Below are positions 16,798 through 25,346 of a DNA stretch of 64,000 bases, in pieces. The translations under genes and the position numbers were made by a program. The stretch is from the NCBI GenBank assembly GCA_011959285.1, contig BLLW01000006.1, positions 1 through 64,000 on the forward strand, written 5' to 3'. Origin of the DNA: Lachnospiraceae bacterium (GTDB taxonomy: Bacteria; Bacillota; Clostridia; Lachnospirales; Lachnospiraceae). How positions within the stretch are numbered: position 1 is the first letter of the stretch; each line of letters begins with the position of its first letter. Under the pieces are notes generated by a model that was not told where the DNA came from, did no database searches, and was given only the letters and a program-made list of their open reading frames with translations.

Positions 16798-17562
16798 TTT
16801 AACGGTTCTTTTATCTTTATAGAGGGAAAACAAGAGCAAAATTCCCGCTATAGCCCCCATAAAAAGGAAGGATTGAATAAACGGCATGAACTGATAAGTT
16901 CCTCCCTGCCAGAAATCCGCAAACTCATTGGCGATGTACGTCATGGGAAAGGCAGCTGCAATTTTTTGCATCACATTCGGCAGTGCGCTTGTCTTTATCC
17001 CCATCATTCCGCATAAGATGATCATTAAAAAGTATATTCCCATTTCCACCCCAAAGACAATGCTGAATTTTTTGAAAAGATTGGCAAGCGCATGGGATAT
17101 GACCAGTAAAATAACCCCTATCAAATATAATGATATTACAAGGCATAAAAAGGAAGAAACTGCAGGCACTGATACCTTCGTCACTGCCATCTGAAAAAAT
17201 GCAAAAATCACAAAAGCAATCGTAAGCAGAATCAAATGCGCGAAGACCTTTGCCATGATCGCACTCTTTTCTTCAAATCCAAAAAGCCGCATTCTAAGAG
17301 GAATCCCTCTTTCAACCTCCTGTGCATACACAGCGCCGTATCCCAAAAACATAATCGACATGGGAATCACGATTGCCATTGAAAGCATAATCGAATCGGT
17401 CACCTTCTGCTGTATATCCGCCGGCAGCCCGCTTGCCACCGCCCTGGGCAGAAGCATGCACATCAGATTAGGAAAAATAATCCCAAAAAAGTGGGGCATG
17501 AGATTCCCGTTTAAGTTTCTCAATTCATATAAAACCATCTTCAAGGTACATTTCTTTTTCAT
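16795..17562 (-). CDS. ABC-2 type transporter permease
   Basis: A 255-residue membrane protein with six hydrophobic segments in an ABC-2 arrangement (for example IVIPMSIMFLGYGAVYAQE, then ERGIPLRMRLFGF as the connecting helix). It overlaps the upstream ATPase by 4 bp and forms an exporter with it. With the two-component system upstream, the four genes resemble drug- or peptide-responsive export units. The substrate is unknown. Confidence 0.82.
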   Translation of the reverse strand: MKKKCTLKMVLYELRNLNGNLMPHFFGIIFPNLMCMLLPRAVASGLPADIQQKVTDSIMLSMAIVIPMSIMFLGYGAVYAQEVERGIPLRMRLFGFEEKSAIMAKVFAHLILLTIAFVIFAFFQMAVTKVSVPAVSSFLCLVISLYLIGVILLVISHALANLFKKFSIVFGVEMGIYFLMIILCGMMGIKTSALPNVMQKIAAAFPMTYIANEFADFWQGGTYQFMPFIQSFLFMGAIAGILLLFSLYKDKRTVK

Positions 17563-18443
17563 GCTTCCATTCCTCCCTGTTTCTTATAAAACTGTTCCCT
17601 TGCATTGACAAATATCATTTCAATGTCCGAATGACTTCTCTTAAAATCCACATTATTCTTGATCAGCACCGCCGCCAGTTCTTCTTCCTCTCTTTCGTCC
17701 TTACAGGAGAGAGCAAGCTGGTGGTCTGTGGATTTCAATATTTTGATTCCCTGTGAAAGGGTTCGGTTTTCCGGCGTGTTTTCCAATAAGAACACCGCTT
17801 TGCCACAATACGTCTCAAATAACTCTTCCTTTTTCCCATAGGCAATCACTTTTCCCTGATCCAGAATCAAAAGCTTATCCGCCATCTGTTCCAGTTCCTC
17901 ATAGTAGTGGGAAATGATTACCAGCGTATCATCTTTGTCCTTGTACCACTCCACCAGTTTCTCCATCAATTTCTGTCTGGTCTCAAAGTCCAGACCTGAA
18001 GTGACCTCATCGTAAAAAGTCAGCTCTGCATTCTGCATCATGACCATAATGATCGTGAACTTCTGCTTCTGCCCGCCGGAAAGGGTATTATACCTTTTTT
18101 TAAGACAGTCTTCAAAATCAAAGAAGGCAATCAATTCCTTAAGCTTTTCATCTTCTTTTATCTTTGTATTTAATATGGTTTCCATGATACATTTCACCGG
18201 GACAGTGGTCACATACTCATTTTGCTGCATATGTACTGCCATCTGTTCCGGTGTAAGCTGGGTGATCACCCTTCCCTCATAAGGGATCAGCCCAAGCAGG
18301 GCGTTTACCATGGTGGTCTTTCCCGCACCGTTAGAACCGATTACGCCGATCCGTTCCCCTTTTTCAAAGGCAATCGGCTCATTAATATTAAGAGCTGTCT
18401 GCTCTCCATATTTTACCCGCATTTGTTTGATCGTCATCAACAT
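17559..18443 (-). CDS. ABC transporter ATP-binding protein
   Basis: The 294-residue ATPase has Walker A GSNGAGKTT at about 36-44, the ABC signature LSGGQKQKF near 118, Walker B LTFYDEVTSGLD near 138 and the switch His in VIISHYYEE. It energises the permease encoded next. It lies 40 bp downstream of the histidine kinase, in the same direction. Confidence 0.93.
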   Translation of the reverse strand: MLMTIKQMRVKYGEQTALNINEPIAFEKGERIGVIGSNGAGKTTMVNALLGLIPYEGRVITQLTPEQMAVHMQQNEYVTTVPVKCIMETILNTKIKEDEKLKELIAFFDFEDCLKKRYNTLSGGQKQKFTIIMVMMQNAELTFYDEVTSGLDFETRQKLMEKLVEWYKDKDDTLVIISHYYEELEQMADKLLILDQGKVIAYGKKEELFETYCGKAVFLLENTPENRTLSQGIKILKSTDHQLALSCKDEREEEELAAVLIKNNVDFKRSHSDIEMIFVNAREQFYKKQGGMEA

Positions 18444-18483
18444 GTTTCTATTCCTTTCTCTTCAAAACTTTTGCCTGCAGCCA

Positions 18484-20109
18484 TTATTTTGTCTCCTTAA
18501 AGATGAGCCTTGTGCGCACGCCGTTTTCTATATTGTCAATCTTCAGTTCAAATCCCATAAGCCTGCTGTAATAGGACGCCACATACAGTCCCAGTCCTTT
18601 CCCCTTCCTGCTCTCGTCACTGCTGACAAAAGGATCAAAGACATTCGGAAGCAGGGCTTCATCTATGGTGACACCGCTGTTTTCTATTTGGATTTCGCTA
18701 TCTGAAAGCATAATCGTAATCTGTTCTCCCTCCGGCGTATATCCTGCCGCATTGGAACATAGATTATCCAATATCTTCTTCATCATTTCCCGGTCTGCCT
18801 GAACAATTCCATTTCCTGTGACAGTCAGGTTCAACTTCTTATCCTCCAGCTGAACCATGTAAGCCTTTAAAAGTTCTTCCGTCAATTCCTTGAGGGAAAC
18901 CGGTTCCCTCTGCATATGACCTGCATGATAATTCAGATACAGGATATCCTCCACAATCTTTCTCATGGATAAAAGCTGCTTTTTTACTTCCGGAAGATAT
19001 TCCTTGGTGTTCTTATATTTCCCCACCTCGTTTATCATGCCTTCTACCAGCAAAAGCGCCGCTGAAATCGGTGTCTTGAGCTGATGGGAAGAGGCTCTTA
19101 AGAAAACCTCCTGTCTGGTATTTTCCTCTTGCAGGGCATTGTTCTTCTGCTCCAGCTCCAGATACTTATCCCTAAGCTCCTCATATAATTCCTGCAAAGC
19201 CCTTCCCAAGGCGCCAATCTCGTCTTCACCGCCTCCGTCAAAGGCTTCCACATCAAAATTCTTGGCAAACTTTGCACTTTCCGCATACCCTGCCAAACGG
19301 ATAATGGGATTTACAATCTTGCCTGAAAAAAAGCGGGAGGAAATCAAAATCAGCAGAAAAGTAACTGCAATGATCATAGGCAGGCTTCCCACCACCACCG
19401 GTCTGATTTCATCCATTCTGGGCGTCAATGTTGGAACGACCGTAATGATATAGGCGTCCTGCGTGCCAGAAAGCGCCGTATAAGTTGTATACCCATAGTT
19501 TCCGTCTGAGGCTCCCGCCTCATAGACCAGAACCTGATCTGATACCGCATGAACCTTCATATACTCTTCCGTGAACTCGCCCATGCTCTCTTTCTTTTCT
19601 ACCTGTACTTCTACGAAATCCTCTCCTGAAAACAGATCTGCATCTGCAAATTTTTCCTTAATCGTGTCCCATTGTTCCTGAAATCCTTCTTCCCCAAATT
19701 CCTCCGAAACTTCCTCTTCTTCAATACTTTCATGGGATTGCGCTTCTTCTGAAAAAGTCTGCTCGCCCATGCCCTTCATTCTGTTTCTGAGGTTATCCAG
19801 CATAGTGATCAATTCTGTGTCCTTTATGTCTGCAGTAAGTTTAAAGAATTTTCCTGACAGATAAAGCTTCGTCCCTTCATAGGGCACCTCCAGGGTATAA
19901 GCTGACGAAGGGTTTTTAACCTCCAGATTATCGTAACTGCGGCTTTCTATATATCCTTCCTGAATCGCCACCACATTTTTAAAATTGCTTTCTTTCACAT
20001 AATCCACATATAGCGAAGGCAGCATAAGGACAAAATATCCTATGATAAAGACGACCATAATCGCTGCAATCGCCATGCTGTATAGAAACGTTTTTTTAGA
20101 CAGTCCCAT
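18484..20109 (-). CDS. Membrane sensor histidine kinase
   Basis: From ATG 20109 the kinase is 541 residues. TM1 lies at about 6-28, a 200-residue extracytoplasmic sensor rich in acidic residues follows, and TM2 is near 244-264 with a HAMP linker. The H-box is ASSHQLKTPISAAL, and the ATPase domain shows the N-box DNLCSNAAGYTP and the G-box GKGLGLYVASYYSRL. It phosphorylates the OmpR-type regulator encoded upstream. An ATG four codons earlier overlaps the GGAGG site and is not used here. Confidence 0.92.
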   Translation of the reverse strand: MGLSKKTFLYSMAIAAIMVVFIIGYFVLMLPSLYVDYVKESNFKNVVAIQEGYIESRSYDNLEVKNPSSAYTLEVPYEGTKLYLSGKFFKLTADIKDTELITMLDNLRNRMKGMGEQTFSEEAQSHESIEEEEVSEEFGEEGFQEQWDTIKEKFADADLFSGEDFVEVQVEKKESMGEFTEEYMKVHAVSDQVLVYEAGASDGNYGYTTYTALSGTQDAYIITVVPTLTPRMDEIRPVVVGSLPMIIAVTFLLILISSRFFSGKIVNPIIRLAGYAESAKFAKNFDVEAFDGGGEDEIGALGRALQELYEELRDKYLELEQKNNALQEENTRQEVFLRASSHQLKTPISAALLLVEGMINEVGKYKNTKEYLPEVKKQLLSMRKIVEDILYLNYHAGHMQREPVSLKELTEELLKAYMVQLEDKKLNLTVTGNGIVQADREMMKKILDNLCSNAAGYTPEGEQITIMLSDSEIQIENSGVTIDEALLPNVFDPFVSSDESRKGKGLGLYVASYYSRLMGFELKIDNIENGVRTRLIFKETK

Positions 20110-20767
20110 CTTTTCCTCCATTCTGAAACTGATAACCGACTCCGATTACTGTTTTGATATAATTCCCGGGAAGTTTCTTCCGCAGATTTTTTACATGTGC
20201 ATCGATAATCCTGTCATTTCCCACATAATCCTCATTGAATATGCGCAGAATCAACTGCTCTCTGGTAAACGCCCGCTTCGGTTCCTTATAGAGCACCTGC
20301 AGCAGCAGAAATTCGCTCAAGGTCAGTTCCAGCGCCGCGCCGTCATAAAATGCCTGGTAAGACTCTTCATGGAGCACCAGCCCCTTCTCTTCCCTCTGCT
20401 CGGTCCTTTTCACCCGCCGCAGAATGGTCTCCATTCTTTTTAACAAAATAATAGGAGACACCGGCTTGATGACATAATCGTCCGCATAGAGATTAAATGC
20501 CTGCACCTGGGTCTTTTCATCTCCCAGCGCCGTCAGCATGATCGTCGCCATCTCCGGCTTATGCTCTTTGATATAAGCAAGCACGTCAAGCCCGCTCACC
20601 TTGGGAACCATGATATCCAGCACCGCCATATCAAAGTGCCCGGTCTTTAAATATTCCAACGCCTCTTTGCCATCACCGGCACAGATTACATCGTAATTCT
20701 GCATTTTCATATATTCCGTCAGAACCTCCCGTATGGTGGGTTCATCTTCTAAAAATAAAATCTGCAT
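20096..20767 (-). CDS. OmpR/PhoB-family response regulator
   Basis: The 223-residue regulator has an N-terminal receiver (EDEP acidic pocket, MAVLDIMVPKVSG with the phosphoacceptor Asp near 52, Lys in YVIKPVS) and a C-terminal winged helix (FTREQLILRIFN, RIIDAHVKNLRKKL). It overlaps the kinase by 14 bp. The ABC exporter downstream is the probable target, as is usual for such four-gene sets. Confidence 0.94.
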   Translation of the reverse strand: MQILFLEDEPTIREVLTEYMKMQNYDVICAGDGKEALEYLKTGHFDMAVLDIMVPKVSGLDVLAYIKEHKPEMATIMLTALGDEKTQVQAFNLYADDYVIKPVSPIILLKRMETILRRVKRTEQREEKGLVLHEESYQAFYDGAALELTLSEFLLLQVLYKEPKRAFTREQLILRIFNEDYVGNDRIIDAHVKNLRKKLPGNYIKTVIGVGYQFQNGGKDGTV

Positions 20768-21027
20768 TCTCTCCTCCTCATTTGGACGTATTCGTCAGAT
20801 AAGCGCTTATTCTCAAATACGATACACTTATTGTAACACAGGCTTATGAATTCTATATGAAGATGATATGAGAAAGCTGTTTGATTTTTTGTTGACTTGT
20901 CATATATATCTGTTATAATGACATAAACAGGAACTAACTGATAAGAAATTCACTTCTGAGTTCTCATAGTGTCCGCATTGTCAAAAGAATAACCTTCTGA
21001 CAAAATCATAATTTTTTTACACAACAA
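20768..21027. other. Intergenic region upstream of the response regulator
   Basis: About 260 bp of AT-rich sequence between the minus-strand two-component operon and the plus-strand RNA locus. It must contain the promoter of the two-component system. I could not identify a convincing -35/-10 pair or operator, and I see no open frame of note. Confidence 0.3.
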
Positions 21028-21056
21028 TTGCTATTTCCCAAATAATCGAATATAAT
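21028..21056 (+). promoter_or_regulatory. Promoter of the antitoxin-like RNA
   Basis: TTGCTA (21028-21033) and a perfect TATAAT (21051-21056) are separated by 17 bp. Transcription would begin around 21062-21064, a few bases before the first RNA repeat. The promoter looks functional. Confidence 0.65.
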
Positions 21057-21069
21057 AAGGGTACAATAA

Positions 21070-21171
21070 GATTATCGCCTAAGAGCAGGGCGAGACTAAA
21101 ATAAAGACGGCTCAATGGATGATTCTCCTTGTAGAGCGCAAGGAGCTTAAACAAAAGAAGGCTCAATGGAT
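21070..21171 (+). repeat. Two 51-nt tandem repeats of the antitoxin RNA
   Basis: Copy 1 spans 21070-21120 and copy 2 spans 21121-21171. They share GATT at the start, the AGAGC loop, an A-rich linker and the end GGCTCAATGGAT. Most other differences fall in the stem. Confidence 0.8.
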
Positions 21172-21174
21172 TAG

Positions 21175-21203
21175 TACCCTCTGCATAAGCAGAGGGTATT
21201 TTT
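21175..21203 (+). terminator. Intrinsic terminator between antitoxin RNA and toxin
   Basis: TACCCTCTGC (21175-21184) and GCAGAGGGTA (21189-21198) form a perfect 10-bp stem with an ATAA loop, followed by TTTTTATA. In type III systems such a terminator limits toxin expression relative to the RNA. Confidence 0.85.
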
Positions 21204-21216
21204 ATAGGAGCATACT

Positions 21217-21631
21217 ATGCAATTAAAAATACTTTCTGAAAAATTTTATGATACATATTAGAATTATAAAGAAATATTAAAAAAGAAAACTGACCTTATG
21301 CATGCCTAACCATACAGCTGAGCGGACATTTATTTGCGATTCCATTTCGACATCATATTAAACATCCGTATGCCTTTTACACCATAGGAGAATACGGACT
21401 TGATTACACCAAAACTGTCATAATTACAGACCCACTCTTTTTATCTAATGAAAGCCCCTCTATAGAAAACAAAGAATATGCCATTATAAAACGCGAGGAA
21501 CAAAAATACGCTATGGTCTCTCCCAATATGCCAATCAATACAAAAGGGCTATGAAGCATCCATACAATCCCAGAAGTAAGAATATATTAAAATACAGTAC
21601 GTTAAAATACTTCACAGAATATTTATCATGA
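21217..21631 (+). pseudogene. Decayed TenpN/ToxN-like type III toxin
   Basis: ATG 21217 follows TAGGAG by six bases and opens MQLKILSEKFYDTY, then a TAG stop. Reading on with one frame change near 21295-21302 gives PYACLTIQLSGHLFAIPFRH, HIKHPYAFYTIGEYGLDYTK and SPSIENKEYAIIKREE. A second frame change in an A-run near 21507-21513 restores RYGLSQYANQYKRAMKHPYN and SKNILKYSTLKYFTEYLS up to TGA 21629-21631. Joined, this is about 138 residues, close to the 150-170 of TenpN/ToxN endoribonucleases. The FAIPFRHHIKH block resembles that family as I remember it. One nonsense and two frameshift lesions mean no active toxin. Confidence 0.72.
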
Positions 21632-21641
21632 TACCCATCTT

Positions 21642-22445
21642 TCAGTTTCCCGTACTATAATATCTTTTCACGCTCACCCGCCAAAATACATATGCCACAA
21701 GGTACACGATAATCCCCACAAGCGGCGCGATATAAATGTAGATTTCATTATAATTCACCATATCCGGCTTCCGCAAAAGGTATTGCGCCGGAAAGTAGTT
21801 CACGAATGCAAAGGGAATCACATATATGATCAGCCCTTGTATCAATTTGTGGTAAATACTGATTGGATAACCTGCGAACTTACGCATGTTCCAATAAAAA
21901 ATCTCCCGGATGCTGTTGGTCTCCACAAAATAAAAGCTCAAGGATGAAAAAATAATGAACATTCCCCCCTGTATTAAGACGCCGCTAATAATCGCGCATA
22001 CATAATATAGAATCGTTGCAAAGTTCCAGTGTATTCCCACCTTTCCTGCAGATACGAGAAACAAAAGCACCCCTAAAGTCCCATGTCCCACCGATGCAAT
22101 TAAATCCGCATTGTTCAAAATCAGCTGGAACAAAAGCCCCCTTGGTCTTACAAGCAGCCGGTCAAATCTGCCTTCCCTGATCATCCGCGAGAAATCCCGC
22201 AAATCGGCAAACAGGGAAACGACAAATGCATAAGTCAGAAACAAAATGCTGAACAGAAACAACATCTCATTTACATTCCAACCGTTGATGCTGTCAAATT
22301 TAAGCAGTGCCAGATAAATGACAATGATATTGGCAGATTCCCTGATAAACACCGCCAGCGCAGCCACCAGCGAATCCACCCTGTACTGCATCCTTGTGCT
22401 GAAACTCATCTTCAGCGACTGCAAAGCAATCCTCACTTCACCCAT
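21642..22445 (-). CDS. ABC-2 family permease (COG3694-like)
   Basis: This 267-residue polytopic membrane protein has about six helices and the cytosolic motif MIREGRFDRLLVRPRGLLFQ typical of the COG3694 (DUF990) permeases. It is the last of a four-gene exporter operon with a COG4587 permease and two ATPases. I start at ATG 22445, since the in-frame ATG at 22457 overlaps the GGAGG site. Its 3' end nearly touches the convergent toxin remnant. Confidence 0.85.
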   Translation of the reverse strand: MGEVRIALQSLKMSFSTRMQYRVDSLVAALAVFIRESANIIVIYLALLKFDSINGWNVNEMLFLFSILFLTYAFVVSLFADLRDFSRMIREGRFDRLLVRPRGLLFQLILNNADLIASVGHGTLGVLLFLVSAGKVGIHWNFATILYYVCAIISGVLIQGGMFIIFSSLSFYFVETNSIREIFYWNMRKFAGYPISIYHKLIQGLIIYVIPFAFVNYFPAQYLLRKPDMVNYNEIYIYIAPLVGIIVYLVAYVFWRVSVKRYYSTGN

Positions 22446-22481
22446 TTTTTCCTCCATTCCGAAGCGTTTAACGCCATCCTT

Positions 22482-23270
22482 TTACCCTCCCTGCACCACA
22501 AGTTTTTTCACGCCCTTTTTCCAGAACGCGTTTGCAATCAAGCCAAGAACGGCAATCCACATAATCTGAACCGCCAAAGCCCAAAGAAGCTCCATTCCCT
22601 CCAGCTCGCCCAGATAAATCCTCACCGGCGTAAAATAAATGGATTCAAAGGGCGTGACGGAAATGATGCCCCGAAGCGCCTCCGGCATGAACCATAAGGG
22701 CAGAAGCGATCCCGACAAAATACTTACGAACACATTCTTGATGGTAATGATTCCCCACACACTGAACAGCCAGAAGCTCCACGTCTGGATGATAAAGCTA
22801 ATCAGCCACAGGATCAGATACCCCAGCACAACACTTAAAAACATGGCAAACAGTCCCAGCACGCTCTCGGGCGGGCACAGTTTCGTATATAAGATGGTAA
22901 TCCCCAGCGCTGGAAGAAAGTGGAAAATGATTTTAAACGCACCTTCCCCAATATTTTCAGAAAGGAGCCGCAGGATAAAGCTGACCGGCTTTAAAAACTC
23001 ATTGGTTATGCTCCCGTCCCGAATCTTATCCTGTAAAAACATTTCATTGTAATGAAAAGCGTTTGAAAGCCCCAGCGTAATCACGAAATTGGTAGCCACC
23101 ATGGAATAGGATATCCCGTCTACATCCGCTGCATTTCCATACAGCGCTCTATAGATACACAGATAAACCAAAATAGTAATCGCGGTATTGACGATTCCCA
23201 TAAAGAAATCTAATCTATATGCCATTTTGTCCTGAAATTTCTTAATGGCAAATTCTAAATAAGCCCTCAT
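22482..23270 (-). CDS. ABC-2 family permease (COG4587-like)
   Basis: A 262-residue membrane protein with six helices; LQDKIRDGSITNEFLKPVSF is the cytosolic signature of this permease family, and it pairs with the COG3694-like partner to form a heterodimeric channel. ATG 23270 follows AGAGAGGAAC, and the stop of the upstream ATPase lies 3 bp before it. The transported substrate is unknown. Confidence 0.86.
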   Translation of the reverse strand: MRAYLEFAIKKFQDKMAYRLDFFMGIVNTAITILVYLCIYRALYGNAADVDGISYSMVATNFVITLGLSNAFHYNEMFLQDKIRDGSITNEFLKPVSFILRLLSENIGEGAFKIIFHFLPALGITILYTKLCPPESVLGLFAMFLSVVLGYLILWLISFIIQTWSFWLFSVWGIITIKNVFVSILSGSLLPLWFMPEALRGIISVTPFESIYFTPVRIYLGELEGMELLWALAVQIMWIAVLGLIANAFWKKGVKKLVVQGG

Positions 23271-23273
23271 ACG

Positions 23274-24239
23274 CTAGTTCCTCTCTGCTTCTAGGTCGTC
23301 AAGAATCACTCTTCCCTCATAAATATCACGGATAATGCTGTCGATTTCCGACTCACAGAGCGTAATATCCTTGATATTCTTTTCAGAAAAAAGAGATTCC
23401 ATCACCACGCTCATGGGCGTCTTGCTTACGTCAAAAGTTTTGGTCTCTTTTCTTCCATCTTCAAGCAGTAATTCAATCGTCTTGACATTGGCATATCTAT
23501 TCTTGATTTCCCCGATACTTCCATCGTAGATTTTTTTCCCTTTGTCAATGATAATCAGCCGGTCGCAGACTTTCTCTATATCCTGCATATCGTGGGTGGT
23601 AAAGATGATGGTGGTGCGCTCCGTCTCATTCATATATCTGACAAACTCCCGTATCCTTTCCTTTGCCACCACATCCAGACCAATGGTAGGCTCATCCAGA
23701 AACACGATTTCCGGCGAATGGAGAAGGGATGCAACGATATCCCCCCGCATCCTCTGTCCCAGCGACAACTGCCTGACAGGTTGGTTGATAAATTCTTCCA
23801 TGTCAAGGAGCTTGGAAAAAAGACGCAGATTTTCTTCATACTTTTTTTGGGGTATCTTATAGATGAATTTCATAAGCTCAAAACTTTCAATCAAAGGCAG
23901 ATCCCAATTGAGCTGTGATTTCTGACCGAACACCACGCCGATGTTCTTTACATATTGCTTTCGCTGTTTATATGGGATAAATCCGCTTACTTTCACTTCT
24001 CCTGCATCCGGGTATAGGATACCGGATAAAATTTTGACTGTTGTGGATTTGCCTGCGCCGTTGGGACCAATAAATCCTACGATTTCCCCTTTTTTTATGG
24101 AAAAGCTGATATCATCCACTGCCCTCTTTGTCTCATATTTTCTGTTAAAAAGATTTCCTGCCGCGGCTGCCATTCCTTTTTCCCGCTTTGCAATTTTGTA
24201 ATACTTCTTTACATCCCGGACCTCGATCATATTTTCCAT
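23274..24239 (-). CDS. ABC transporter ATP-binding protein (COG4586-like)
   Basis: The 321-residue ATPase shows Walker A GPNGAGKST, an extended Q-loop region VVFGQKSQLNWDLP, the signature LSLGQRMRGD and Walker B VFLDEPTIGLD. The Q-loop and LSLGQRMR variant are typical of COG4586 ATPases that work with COG4587/COG3694 permeases. ATG 24239 (MENMIEV) follows GGAGGAGAA; the upstream ATG at 24263 would put the ribosome site inside the gene. Confidence 0.92.
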   Translation of the reverse strand: MENMIEVRDVKKYYKIAKREKGMAAAAGNLFNRKYETKRAVDDISFSIKKGEIVGFIGPNGAGKSTTVKILSGILYPDAGEVKVSGFIPYKQRKQYVKNIGVVFGQKSQLNWDLPLIESFELMKFIYKIPQKKYEENLRLFSKLLDMEEFINQPVRQLSLGQRMRGDIVASLLHSPEIVFLDEPTIGLDVVAKERIREFVRYMNETERTTIIFTTHDMQDIEKVCDRLIIIDKGKKIYDGSIGEIKNRYANVKTIELLLEDGRKETKTFDVSKTPMSVVMESLFSEKNIKDITLCESEIDSIIRDIYEGRVILDDLEAERN

Positions 24240-24269
24240 TTCTCCTCCCATTCCGCCGCGCAAGCGGCT

Positions 24270-25175
24270 TTACCCTCTATAAATCTTCTTAATCGTATCT
24301 TCCAAATTTGGTTCAAAAAGCTTTACATCCTTAATCTTGCATTTCTCCATGACCTGTTTTAAAATCTGGGCTGTCCCAATCTTTTGCTTATCGTAGACAA
24401 TGGTCAGCCCATCGTTATCCATACTGTACTTTTCAAGCGGCAGATCCTCGAAATCAGGAAAGCCCTCCGAAATCTTTATCTCTATCCGATAATAAGGCGA
24501 GAACTGCTTCATGATCCGCTCCATGCTTCCGTCAAAGATCAGTCTTCCTTGGTCAATCAGAAGCACCCTGTCGCACAGCTGTTCCACCTCTGCAAGCTGG
24601 TTGCTGGTATAGATCATGGTGACCCGCCTCTCATTTTTATATTTCTCAAAGTACCCCATGATCTTATATTTGATTGAAAGATCCAGTCCATTCATGACCT
24701 CATCGAGCATCAAAATCTTCGGCTGTGCAAGCAGCGCGTAAACCATTTCGCACCGCATCCTTTCCCCCAGAGACAGTCCCTCCGGCGTCCTGTCCATAAA
24801 TGCCCTTATTTCAAAGATATCGGCAAGCAGTATAAGCCTTTCTCCGGCATCCTTCCGGTTCAGCCGGTACATGCTGATACAGTTGTCAAAGGAGTCCTTC
24901 ACCTTGAGCGTCTCCCATAGCTGGGACCTTGTACCCGATACATATGCCAGCTTTCTGAGCGCCTGCTTTTCTTCTATCAGACTCTCCTTTCCGCCCGACC
25001 TTATGAATCCGGAATCCGGCTTGATCATTCCGGCAATGGTATTTAACAGCGTCGTCTTCCCGGCACCGTTTAATCCGATGATTCCAACATTTTCATTTTC
25101 TGCGATATGAAAGGAGATATCCTTAAGCACCTCCCTGCCGGATAAAGTCTTGCACACATTCTGAAGTACAATCAA
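24270..25175 (-). CDS. ABC transporter ATP-binding protein
   Basis: A 301-residue ATPase closely related to the next one: Walker A GLNGAGKTT, signature LSLGERMRCE and Walker B LMLDEVMNGLD. The residue after Asp-Glu is Val rather than Pro. It starts with TTG at 25175 behind GGTGGAGTG. Two ATPases plus two permeases suggest a heteromeric exporter. The operon begins just downstream of a 39-bp tandem repeat. Confidence 0.9.
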   Translation of the reverse strand: MIVLQNVCKTLSGREVLKDISFHIAENENVGIIGLNGAGKTTLLNTIAGMIKPDSGFIRSGGKESLIEEKQALRKLAYVSGTRSQLWETLKVKDSFDNCISMYRLNRKDAGERLILLADIFEIRAFMDRTPEGLSLGERMRCEMVYALLAQPKILMLDEVMNGLDLSIKYKIMGYFEKYKNERRVTMIYTSNQLAEVEQLCDRVLLIDQGRLIFDGSMERIMKQFSPYYRIEIKISEGFPDFEDLPLEKYSMDNDGLTIVYDKQKIGTAQILKQVMEKCKIKDVKLFEPNLEDTIKKIYRG

Positions 25176-25200
25176 TCACTCCACCGCCTGTCTTTATTTG

Positions 25201-25299
25201 CCTTCGCGAGGCATACTCATACCATACAACGGGCGCCTCACCTTGCGAGGCACCCTTATGCCATACAACGGGCGCCTCACCTTGCGAGGCACCCTTATG
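25201..25299 (-). repeat. 39-bp tandem repeats with hairpin potential
   Basis: One complete unit (25231-25269), a second copy truncated after about 30 bases (25270-25299) and a degenerate partial copy (25201-25230) lie in tandem. Each full unit has GCCTC and GAGGC arms around a 7-nt spacer. On the minus strand they precede the ABC exporter operon, so they may be in its leader or promoter region. Confidence 0.75.
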
Positions 25300-25305
25300 T
25301 TATAT

Positions 25306-25338
25306 AAAAATATCCCACACGTCAATTCATGTGGGATA
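25306..25338 (-). terminator. Intrinsic terminator of the LytTR/GHKL operon
   Basis: TATCCCACA (25311-25319) pairs with TGTGGGATA (25330-25338), followed on the minus strand by TTTTTATA. It lies just past the kinase stop codon. Confidence 0.8.
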
Positions 25339-25346
25339 AACAACTT

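Larger units (their letters stand above)
21063..21204 (+). ncRNA. Type III antitoxin-like repeat RNA
   Basis: In type III toxin-antitoxin systems a short tandem-repeat RNA, followed by a terminator, precedes and inhibits a ToxN-fold endoribonuclease. Here a promoter leads into two 51-nt repeats (21070-21120 and 21121-21171, 35 of 51 positions identical) and then a strong terminator 13 bp before a ribosome site and toxin ATG. Each repeat can form a stem at repeat positions 6-11/19-24 around a conserved loop AGAGC. The stem sequences differ but the pairing is kept, a covariation signal. Each repeat ends with GGCTCAATGGAT. The toxin is broken, so the RNA may be a relic still transcribed. The family (TenpI versus CptI type) is my inference. 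Confidence 0.7.

Noticed and set aside
21063-21204. Simple attenuator or riboswitch
   Set aside because: Two covarying tandem repeats followed by a terminator and a ToxN-like remnant fit a type III antitoxin much better.
25201-25299. CRISPR-like array
   Set aside because: The units are contiguous without unique spacers, and no cas gene is near.
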